This document shows positions 55,079 to 64,000 of a stretch of DNA of 64,000 bases, piece by piece; position 1 is the first letter of the stretch; every line of letters starts with the position of its first letter. The position numbers were made by a program, and so were the translations under genes. Below the pieces are notes generated by a model. It had not been told where the DNA came from and did not search any database. It saw nothing but the letters and a program-made list of their open reading frames with translations. This DNA is from Ancylostoma caninum (taxonomy: Eukaryota; Nematoda; Chromadorea; Rhabditida; Ancylostomatidae): positions 2,046,001-2,110,000 of the forward strand of contig JBAJFG010000492.1 of assembly GCA_037903475.1 (NCBI GenBank), given 5' to 3'.

Positions 55079-57252
55079 GTATGTTTGCCGCCAAGTGACT
55101 GAGAGCTCTCTTCGCGACATGTCGTCCATTGATCACGTCCCCAGAAAAAAAAAACCAAATTGCCATACCCGTTTTCATGATCCGGAATACTAGGTTCAAG
55201 AAAGAGCGAATAAATTTGCATAGTTTCATTTCGTCCCTATCATTAGTAATATGTGTGGGGCGGTTTGCGTTTTTTTTCTCAGATTTCAAGTATTCAATCA
55301 TTAAAGCAGGGATTTCTTTTTGATTATTTGGAAACGCATCGAGTGTTTGTCCTTTCAAAGTAGAAGCGCATGCGTGTTGTGTAGTCTTTCACATATGCTG
55401 TCAATACTTAGAGCTTTCTATCGACTCTACTCTGATGTCAACATAGATGTCGGGACAATTGAGGGACCAGTCCTTATTTTGCTAATGTCGTTATCATACT
55501 CGCTCTGGTCGATTTCAAATAAGCACTGTTGTTGTTCTCAATACCGTTTAGTGAGCTGAGTAAGCACTTTCTTGCTGCTGGGATTCGATGGCCCTCTCAC
55601 AAAAAGCTGCGACTCCATCACAATTTTTTAATTTTATTGAAGAGAGAGAGAGATGCCTTCCAGGGCACCTATTTGTCTGTTTTTTTTTTCTTAATGAGAT
55701 TATGTTCCTCTGTTTTCGGGGTATGTTGATCTTCTCTCACAAGGCTTTGAGTCAATTTTTATCCTAAATTTTAAATAAGAGCTTAAAACTTCCGCTGTGG
55801 CTGTTCCTCGTTCTGCAGAAAAATCCAAACCAACTGGATTGGGTATCTGTGAGCGTAGTTTTTGCAACCTTCTACCCTGCGAGCAATTCAAGTGTAGCCA
55901 TATTTGTGCGTGAATGAGTGAGCGGAACATGTACTCGCTACGCTTTTTCACTCTGGTATTAAGAAATGACTGCTTCCTGTAAAGGAAGTTTGACGTGAGC
56001 ACGAATGCCACTGCTGCTGCCATCATTGTGCACTCTCACTGACCTTCATTTTTCAACGCATATGAGAGTTCCGTGCTGGTAGATGGTTATTATTAGACGT
56101 TATTTGCAAAAAATGATTAACAGCATATTCGGCTAGGTATTTCAAGCGAAATGGGAAAAGGACTTTGCTTATATGGTGGCATTCTGGGTGTCAATACACT
56201 CGAAGGCGTAAGCTGTAAAATTGCTCAGGAAGTGATGGGCTGTGCTGCACGTGTGGTGTTATTGAGAAAAGGCTGTACCTTGTCGTGGAAACAATTTTCC
56301 ATCGTTCTGATTTCCATATATTTAGACGACGCCATCGACCGGGCAGCAGAGAAGTGAGAGACACAGAGAGGGAAACATGCTTAGCACTTGGCACGTAGCT
56401 CGAAATTACTGATATTTTCCCAAAAGTACACTGACCACTTAGAAAATGAAAAAAAAACTCTACACGAGTTTTTTTCTTCCACTCACTCACACACGCAAGC
56501 AGCTTGGCTCGGTAGACAAGGTGCTGAGGAGAATTGATGATGCTTCTTCGTGTCACTTTGAGCTTAGAAATACAGTTTGAAGTGTTTTTGTCAAGGAATT
56601 AGTCGCTGTAGGAATCACTAAACACCTATCCACGTAGGCTGCAATCTTAAGTGCTGGAGACGTTAGTAATGCTTAGATGAATCGAATCAACCTCTCTTGG
56701 CTATCATTTAATCGCGAATGGTTGTCAAGTTTGAAGCCGGATACACAGAGGAGGATATAGCCACGAAGTTCAAACGTGTGGAATTGAAATGCTGGAAATG
56801 AATTGCAATAGATTATGCGAAATCTATTTACATTGTGATCATTTTGCCTTCTTTGTGTTTCTTTGGTATGTCCGCTTAGCGGTACAAATTTAGACAGCGC
56901 CGTCAAAGCTAGACTCCTCCCTTGTCGGTGATTTTTATTTTTCCTAGTTCAATTAAATCGCTCCGTTCGGTAGCGTCTCGGAAACACTAGTTGCTAGCCA
57001 TTGATATATTTCATACGTTATTAGCATAAGATCTTTTAGTTTATATTTTTAAGCTTTATTTTGCCAACTGTTGTTGACAGGAATAGTTAAGGACGCGCGT
57101 CGTACTTGATACAGTAGTAATAATCATGTAACTCACTTCTGAATTTTTTTTTGAGTTTATAAGTATCTTCGTTTGTGGGAAAGAAATTTCGACATTGTAG
57201 CGACGGCGTATGATTCATAATTGTTTACATATGAGTTCAACCAACAACGACT

Positions 57253-57318
57253 ATGCATACTCGCCAACGTTCGCTCTCGCTCGCCTCGCCGCGGTACACA
57301 TACCGCTCCGCTGATCCG
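57253..57318 (+). CDS. Candidate first coding exon, Ser/Arg-rich
   Basis: ATG at 57,253 opens exactly 22 codons (MHTRQRSLSLASPRYTYRSA, then DP) to a GTGAGC donor at 57,319. The segment lies at the start of a GC-rich island (57,250-57,860) with (ATGTGT)n patches. Ser/Arg/Tyr composition suggests a disordered N-terminal head. The frame remains open past the donor, so the splice assignment is a guess, and no downstream exon is linked. Confidence 0.22.
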
Positions 57319-57329
57319 GTGAGCACCGC

Positions 57330-58410
57330 GCATTTCTCAATATGTGTATGTGTATGTGTGTTCGACGACGTGCCCGACCGACCGACGATGTCGCATACTG
57401 GCCGAACGGGGCGTTTTCCTCGTCACTCCTCCTATCGCATAGTGACTCGCGAAATGCTTGCCGATCGCTGCAGTCTGCGTTGCACGTTTTCGCCTGCTAT
57501 TTTGTGACGCTCAAACGGCGGCTGCATTTTTGTGTGTGTGAGCGTTTTTCTATTTGTATGTGTACGTATCAGCTGTTGCGTGGCATCGCTTCACTCTCTC
57601 TTGTTGTGCTCTAGTGAACGATTGTCCATGTTTTCCGTGCTATTTCGTCGTGTGTTCACGTGTCTGCGTGCGCGCACACATACACACACGGCCCTCCAGG
57701 AAAAAGCGGACGACGCACCGCTTTCGGCACCCCGAGTCAACACGAAAGTCACCGCCGTTTGCCGTTTTGCCATTATATGTACGTTCAAAACGTGGACGCA
57801 AGCACGTACATGGCAGCATGTGCATGCACATGCAGTGGCACAGATTAAAGCTGATTGAAGTTCTAGGATTCCGCTGGAGGTCTCACAAGATCTCGTTGGT
57901 TGACGAACACATGAGCGAAGAACCACGACTAACTACGGTTCTGCTCCGAAGACCTTTATCTCGCTGTATGTATGTACATTTGCGTATGTTTAACCGTCTT
58001 ATTTCCAACTTTATGGATACCTAGCCGTACGTCCTTTTCCTAACATATCTGCCCGGCGATGAAGCCCACAAAATGCGTATTCGCTACCACCTCAATAAGA
58101 ACGCTGAAAGGAGTCACATCGCTTTATGTCTAACAATATTCGATTTTGACAAATATTATCTGCCTTTTTGTTTTCTGTGTATATGCGGCGCCGTGTATAT
58201 GCTTGTGTGCATGTGTATGTATGTGTATAGATGCCCGTGTGTATGTGGCGGCGAGAGTGGAAGCTGCTCCAGCTCCCCGCCACTCAGCCCAGTCACCTCC
58301 TCTGGCTCGAACAGCTCGTCCAGCGTTCGTTCACTCTTGATCAGGCCCGCTTGCCATTCTCCTATTGATCTGCTGCCTCACACGCGCGTTGGGGCTTCCT
58401 GAAAAAGAAC
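57330..58410 (+). other. GC-rich island with ATGTGT/GTGTAT simple repeats
   Basis: TATGTGTATGTGTATGTGTG at about 57,341-57,361 and a second cluster at 58,195-58,250 flank GC-rich sequence. Several overlapping frames are open on both strands (up to 156 codons). The 3' part (58,250-58,402, plus) encodes a Ser/Pro-rich tail (SCSSSPPLSPVTSSGS) ending in TGA. I read the region as a possible promoter/5' UTR island, not as a defined CDS. Confidence 0.35.
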
Positions 58411-59219
58411 TTTGCAATCACTATCAAACACTCAGTGAGCATCCGGCAGCAAATACGACCTATAGCGTAGATCTGAGGAAGTTCTAATGTAGAACTTCGG
58501 CACGCAAGGGTCAGCAAAAGAAGAAAAGCCGAACAGTTGCATTTTTGTTCGTTAGTTAGCAGTAGTGCAGAGGCAATTTGCAAAGCCAGCAATTTTCAAC
58601 CAAGCCATTCAAGAGTGACGTCATCCAGAGTCTAGTACTGAGTTCGACAAAACAAAATGCAGATAACATTAAATCTCAAACTCTCCACCTCAAGCACATC
58701 CAGTAGCATACAGTTTACCGCTTCATATTCTTAAGATTGTCTAGAACGGAAATGGCTTTAATTTTTGGTTGATTTTTCTAGCATTTCTTTCCCGTGGCGT
58801 CGGTATCGTCATCGTGAATGCTTTTGAAAACTTGTGAGACGTTTCGATAACGAATGGGTCGGTCAGCAGAAGGACATGAAACATTACATTTCGAGTTGTG
58901 TGTTTGGTTAGCAGTTATTCTATGATAATCGTTAACTTCAACAGAATAAAGATAGCATTGTTATAATGAATTCTCTGTTGCTTTCTTGCTAAATATAGAC
59001 GTTTTATAACGTCCTTAATTGGAACTTTTGCTCGTAATAAGCTTTCTTGACGAAATTTGCACTAGTTGACTTCCTCTGCGGAGGACCATGCGGTGGGTAC
59101 TTCATAAACGTACCTTTGATATCGCGTGTATATCACAGTGAAATTGTTGCTTCGTCGCTTCTCACAGTAAGAAGACAGCGGCGATTACTCTCAGATTTTC
59201 GAAAGTTTCTCACACTTAC

Positions 59220-59297
59220 CTCAGCTCGATCTTTTGTTGGTAAGGGCTCATCACCGATTTCATCCTTCACAGTGCTGTTTAGGCGATGTGAGCAACA
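59220..59297 (-). CDS. Candidate internal exon, 26 codons
   Basis: On the minus strand the segment reads CCSHRLNSTVKDEIGDEPLP then TKDRAE and ends at a strong donor GAG/GTAAGTGTG (GTAAGTGTG occupies 59,211-59,219). The upstream boundary GGCGCAG is a weak acceptor. Phase is 0 at both ends. Acidic, polar composition is protein-like. No neighbouring exon is identified, so this is only a candidate. Confidence 0.25.
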
Positions 59298-59459
59298 CTG
59301 CGCCAGAAACAAAACTAAGCCTCGATCTTTATTCATTCAGGAAACTAATGTGTTCGAGCTTTTCTTCAATTTCCGATTGTTCTTTGGATTTCACACATTT
59401 CATACACATTTTGCACCTTTAACAAGAAAACTTTACCGGGGTGCTTGTATCTAATCACT

Positions 59460-62050
59460 CGAATGCTGATTTCATCAGGAGTCCTAAGTTGGTGATTTTG
59501 CTTGGCCTCGTTGCCCATCCACTAAGTCATATGTACGTTGTTCACGCTGACTAAGGCGCGATTTCTTAGCGATTGTCGCATGGTCGGCGATGAGACAAGC
59601 AGCAGAGAACGAGCAGTTTTGTGAGGCAAACTCGTATGGGGAGGGAATTTCGCTGTTCTTCGTAATGTTACCGTTGTTTACACAGTTGTAGAGGTATTAT
59701 TTACCTCTCACCATTTCCTCTACTTATTCGATGTCCTCTTTTTAACATTGCAGTTTGTGCCTTTCCACACTTGCTATCAGAATGCTTGCTACATCATTTC
59801 TATTCTCTATCGAGAAAGAGGCTACCATGCCTCTCTGATCTTTCCGTTCACGTGCCAGTTAGCTCATCCTCCTGACAGTGCCTGAAAGAGAATGAGATGT
59901 TCCGTTGTCTTCTTTTTAGACCCTTCAATAGCGTGCTCCAGGAGGGAAATCCCTGTAGAGAGGACTAAATTAGTACATTAATTCCTCTGACCCATTGGCT
60001 AGGACTAGTGCTGTTGAACAAGATAGAGGATAGTAGGAAGGTGCTTAGTGCCATAACTGAACAAGTAGCCCCTTGCCTACTATAAGGAGTTCAGAAGTGT
60101 CTCCTGCTGGAGTGCTACCTACGGAAGCGACATTTGTCTTAATGCCCTGAGCTTGATGACCTCTATTACGGTTGTTGTGAGACTGCTTTTCAATTTGCGC
60201 CCTGTTTCAATTATTGGAGAATCTCCTGAGACTACACTTCAGGGAGTACACACCATACACAGTTGCTTTATTTCAAATAATTTGCTTTGGAATAGCTATT
60301 ACTAATGCCACACAAAGTTTTATTCTATAGTTTAGTCGTTATCATTATATTTTGTACTATCACTCGATCATATCGAACGTTCCTTGCCACTCACTGAGTG
60401 AAAAATTTTCAAAGATTTGGTCGCGTAACCTCGTGAATATATCGTATTCAATGTATGGTTTATGCATAATAATTCGTTTTTGTTGTACGTGAGCAGTGAG
60501 AGCGATTGCATGTGACGCATGTATTGTCACCGGCGGAACACTAGCACCACCACAGCAGCCATCAGTGCTAGCGTTCAGCCTACCACATGCTCTTGTTGAA
60601 GTGTTGAGAGTGTGAGGTGGTGATCATAATGACATGTGGAGGACGATACCATATATATGTGTGTGTGCGATTGTATATGCGTGCTGGGTGCAATTACGAC
60701 TGGCAATGGTTTTTTGAACATGGGGCGCCGGATGGACTCTCTGTCTTTACGGGGGGCGGCGTTCGCGCCGGTGGGCTCGTGTGCGTTGCGAATGCATTAA
60801 TGATTCCAAGTGAGCCCCCCCCCCCCCTTCCTTGTTCTGTGTGGAGCAGGGGGGGGGACGAGGGATGAAAATGAATGTCTTGCTGATACGTGCAATAGTG
60901 TAACAATCAAATGGTTGGAGAAGTTTTAAATGTGGTGATGGCGGGACCAAATCTTTTCTTAGCCTAGGATGACTAGTGTGTAATTGGTCTTGTCTGAAAT
61001 TCCCGCTCATCTTCGTATTTAGTATGCATATGTGTATTTGTAAGGTTTCGAACCTAAGTGAACGTACCTAAATTGTACTGAAACCACCGTGTCGCCTGTT
61101 AGATTCCAGTTTAGTTCCATCCATTTCTTTCTCTCGCCGTTCCCAAGCGTCTTCATTGTAAAAGGCCAATCAAATCTTAATGCCAACTACTGGCACATCT
61201 TAGAAGTATAACAAGTTTCGTTTTCCTTCTTAAATTTGGGATTATTACATCTATTCTGTTCTTCCTACAAGGTATCCTCTCACGTATGGCCACGTTATTA
61301 TATGGAGATGAAACCCTTTCAATCATTGATAGTGAGATTGTTGCATGAATTTTGTAACATAGGGTAACTTCGTTAGATTGGTTGTTTCCAACATCCATGC
61401 TCATTCCTCTCGAGTCCAAACAAGACAGAATTCGCTTTTCTTTATCTTCTCCTAGGCTGTCTCGCCTTTCGCTAATCACTATGTAGTTGGAATCTTTCCG
61501 AATTTTATCTTCGTCTCTCATCGTATTTCGGTGGTAAATGCAGCACTCTTGAAAGTTAGCTATGCCATTCCACAGAAGCAAATATCCAGTTGGCACGATT
61601 TTGCTTTGTCTTCTTCATAACTTTCACTCTACTAGAGTTAGATAGATCCTGAACAGTTTCGCATCCAGTTCTCATTTTCTGCTCATTGTTCTTTGCTTAG
61701 TGGATAGATACAGTGCCTGTTTTGGAAGCATACACCTTTTTTTTATTCCGCACTGCTCAGTAAGATCTGCACCGCCATGATTTTGTTGGGACCATTTTGT
61801 GTCGACACTTCTCTAGCCAGGGGATTGCTTTCAAAATCGTGTATCACGCGGTTGCGCTTTTCCTGACGACCTCGCTCCCCCTCCTCTGCAGTATCCATAA
61901 GAAATTGTCGGATACATTGCCCTTCTTCGTATAATTCTAAAGCTCCTAGTTTCATATAGAAACAGTCTACTCTTGTTTCCCCAGCGTTTTTGTTTACTTT
62001 AGTTTTGATTTATAATATCTCTGGGCGCCGTAGCATCCGTTCTACCATAG
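59460..62050. other. No supported gene
   Basis: AT-rich sequence with one GC-rich patch near 60,500-60,860 that includes C and G runs (about 60,818-60,829 and 60,849-60,857). Minus-strand open stretches at 61,177-61,596 (139 codons) and 61,743-61,955 lack splice or start support. Confidence 0.35.
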
Positions 62051-62055
62051 CATGC

Positions 62056-62472
62056 CTAATCAGTTTCTTTTTTCTTGGGCGCAGCAATGTTGTGCTTTGA
62101 ACAGCAGCGGCAGCACACACCCATACGCGCCCCTTTGAACGTATTTTGAGAGAAATTTACCATCCTAGCACTGCCCACACGTTTCCTGTCGTAAAAATTT
62201 TCTCCACCCCGTATATCTAGAGGTGTTGGTGCTCTCGTTTCTCGGACGTTTTTGAGAAATTTTGTTTTGCTCCTTAAAATACCCATATATCTGTCACTAA
62301 CGCTTGTAAGTACGTGTATGTCGGCCTTCGGAGATGGTGTGACCTCTCTCCCACGTCCATCATCACCCTTCCATCTCTGCAACACGCCGTGTGGTGTTCT
62401 CGATAACTCCATGCATTTTTTCTCATTACACCACTCACATACACGAACGACAACGACACAACGAATGCACAT
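62056..62472 (-). other. 138-codon minus-strand open frame with Cys-rich end
   Basis: The frame ends with RMGVCCRCCSKHNIAAPKKK and a stop, preceded by SPKADIHVLTSVSDRYMGIL and ENFYDRKRVGSARMVNFSQN. It starts 42 bp from, and faces away from, the ATG of the plus-strand candidate exon at 62,515. It may be a divergent gene sharing a promoter, or simply antisense to that gene's 5' region. No family is recognised. A CCxCC cluster near the C-terminus could suit palmitoylation or metal binding, but that is speculation. Confidence 0.25.
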
Positions 62473-62479
62473 CTCCTCG

Positions 62480-62499
62480 GATCTTTCCCTTATGATCAG
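62480..62499 (+). promoter_or_regulatory. Candidate trans-splice acceptor
   Basis: GATCTTTCCCTTATGATCAG ends in AG at 62,499, is pyrimidine-rich, and lies 15 nt before the ATG at 62,515. This is the usual distance for spliced-leader addition in nematodes. No outron feature was tested. Confidence 0.4.
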
Positions 62500-62514
62500 A
62501 GAAACACATGAGCC

Positions 62515-62661
62515 ATGACACAGACCGGAAACAACGTTGAAAATACTCCGGAGAAGTCACCGCCTGCGCCACGATCGTCACTGCTGTCGCTGCAGCAAAA
62601 GAACCATAGAGAGCAAATATTCGAACGTCACAGTGCAAATAAGTGCAATTGTGTTACTTCT
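62515..62661 (+). CDS. Candidate first coding exon MTQTGNNVENTPEKSPPAPR
   Basis: ATG in the context GAGCCATGACA opens 49 codons to a GTAAAAATC donor at 62,662. The peptide starts MTQTGNNVENTPEKSPPAPR and continues SSLLSLQQKNHREQIFERHS. It is hydrophilic and probably disordered, followed by a Leu/Gln/Lys segment that could begin a helix. Composition and codon pattern look protein-coding, unlike nearby frames, and a T-rich AG lies 15 nt upstream. If not spliced, the frame stops 13 codons later (62,703). The rest of the gene would lie downstream, mostly outside the window. No family is recognised. Confidence 0.45.
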
Positions 62662-63385
62662 GTAAAAATCTCGAACGCATCTGCTTCACTGAATTTCATG
62701 TAGTAATTGGCTTCTGTTATCGTGGCTACCTTATCTTTTCCATGTCACACAGTGCGGATAAATTTCCCATAAGAGAATATTTCGGCTTAAATCCTGTACA
62801 GGACTCGGTCAGAATTCTGGCAATTTTGTTACTGGACTATCGGACAAACTAGCGGCTCGTGCTCGCGTGGTTGGTCCTCTCAATGTAAAGTAAGGAATGG
62901 AGATGTGAAGGCTTTCTTCTCCCACACGTGATGGCTCTAGTTTGAATGCTGCAGATGTCCACAAATGTCGCATTTCTCAGCCGATTTTCATTGCTAGTAC
63001 TTTTAGAAAGAAAACATGTAAGAGAAGTATCAACGAAAAAAAAAACGAACCAACAGTAAGAGCTATATTTCTAGAAAGAAAAATTTTAAAAAGCTGGAAC
63101 CTGGAAAGTTAAGCATGCCAGATATGCTCAGTTTCATTGTATTAGCGGAACGCGAAAGGAGCTGTAAGTTCACAATTGATAATTACTCCAGTTCAGAATT
63201 GATAATTACTCCAACTATTCTATCCCCGTTATGAGAGGTAACGGTTTTATTACAAACTTTTCTCAGAAAAAAATTGGGAAGAGGCATGTAATAGATCAGT
63301 GTTACAAAACATTTACATGGTTGTTCGATACAGGGTGTGAATGGGGATTATTGTCATTTGTACGTTGTTATCTGTTTTGCTGCAG

Positions 63386-63423
63386 TCATCGTTTGCTGTC
63401 GCTGGTATACCGTATACTCTACC
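63386..63423 (+). CDS. Candidate 38-nt internal exon
   Basis: TCTGTTTTGCTGCAG precedes and GTAAGTACAC follows a 38-nt segment, both close to nematode consensus. In one phase it reads SSFAVAGIPYTL and is hydrophobic, as in a membrane helix; other phases are also open. It lies 0.7 kb downstream of the 62,515 candidate exon on the same strand and could belong to the same gene. Microexons this short need transcript support. Confidence 0.28.
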
Positions 63424-63429
63424 GTAAGT

Positions 63430-64000
63430 ACACATCGATCACAATGAGTTTAAGCGTGATGAGGTATCGTAGCGTGTTAGAAGACTTGAGAGGCGGCCAG
63501 TACTGAATGTTATTAGCTTTTATAGTGCCTAAGTATAACGTTTACCGAATTTTCGCATGATGCTTGTATTATAGTCACGAGTTCCACTCGTTCGTTACAG
63601 CGTTGCCCAAGACTGGGAACACACTTCGTTGGAATAACGATTCGACCTCGTCGCCTCTTGCCTTTCCAGAGCCTTTTCTCAGTGAGAAAAGTTGAAATGA
63701 GGTTTCTGAAGGCTGACAAACCATAACTCTGAGCTGGGGACATTAGGTTTGCAAAACATTGTAACCAAATCGGACGGCTGACAGTCTAACCATGAATTCA
63801 AAAGGGAGATCTGCCCATGAAACGAGACCTCAGCAGATATACTAATGTGATGAAAGAATGATTTCTTTTGGCTTCGGAACTAGCGTAGGTATACTTTTCT
63901 AAAATAGACGTTCGACAGGGGCTACCTTACTTAATACTTATATTTAAGCAAGTGAATTTTTATTACTGCTAATTTAGTTTATGTGCTGACTATCCATTAT
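63430..64000. other. No gene seen at right end
   Basis: AT-rich sequence. The frame read through the 63.4-kb candidate exon stops at 63,506. Nothing else is supported. Confidence 0.4.

Noticed and set aside
57554..58024. 156-codon plus-strand frame with overlapping antisense frames.
   Set aside because: It runs through GC-rich, simple-repeat sequence open in several frames on both strands; no domain or splice support.
1..64000. Search for a bacterial-type defence or mobile gene system, an LTR retrotransposon, or an endogenous virus.
   Set aside because: No operon-like gene series, long terminal direct repeats, capsid or polymerase frames other than the RTE reverse transcriptase were visible.

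Overview
The window reads as nuclear DNA of a nematode, most likely a clade V (strongylid/hookworm-like) species. It is AT-leaning and has no operon-style gene packing, no long ORFs, and no rRNA or tRNA that I could find. Exon-like segments are short and bounded by nematode-style sites (T-rich...CAG acceptors, GTAAGT/GTATGT donors, AATAAA). The two coding-derived transposons I can recognise, an RTE-type reverse transcriptase and a mariner transposase, are both typical of such genomes. The species call is inference. I see no bacterial, viral, CRISPR or toxin content.

Layout. From 1 to about 44 kb the sequence is dominated by decayed repeats. These include: palindromic clusters near 0.4-1.2 kb; a ~60-bp minisatellite (2.25-2.64 kb); a 271-bp hAT-like MITE with perfect TIRs and an 8-bp duplication (3.7 kb); a perfect 22-bp hairpin (4.26 kb); a 178-bp TA-flanked MITE (10.5 kb); one composite repeat with an internal ~113-129 bp tandem array present twice in opposite orientation (12.0-12.8 and 18.9-20.1 kb); five arrays rich in TTCGAATA; an RTE retrotransposon pseudogene on the minus strand (23.4-25.3 kb); a 990-bp hAT-like element (28.0-29.0 kb); a 2.04-kb mariner with long TIRs and a broken minus-strand transposase (29.2-31.2 kb); a pentanucleotide array (35.7-35.9 kb); a 2.46-kb foldback element carrying two younger nested insertions (36.0-38.5 kb); and a partly palindromic ~304-bp-unit array (39.0-40.05 kb).

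From about 44 kb to the right end, dispersed repeats thin out and exon-like signals appear. The best supported gene is a 44-residue single-pass membrane micropeptide at 47,980-48,114, with a splice/trans-splice acceptor upstream and AATAAA downstream. Farther right are three possible plus-strand first coding exons (55,045; 57,253; 62,515) and a 38-nt internal exon candidate at 63,386. They could be alternative 5' ends of one or more genes running out of the window to the right, but nothing in the window joins them. A few weaker minus-strand exon candidates (53.9, 59.2, 62.1 kb) are listed with low confidence.

No pathway can be reconstructed here. The value of the window lies in transposon structure, nested insertion chronology, satellite-like repeat families and the micropeptide candidate. 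Coordinates of repeats were set by eye; none was checked by alignment software.
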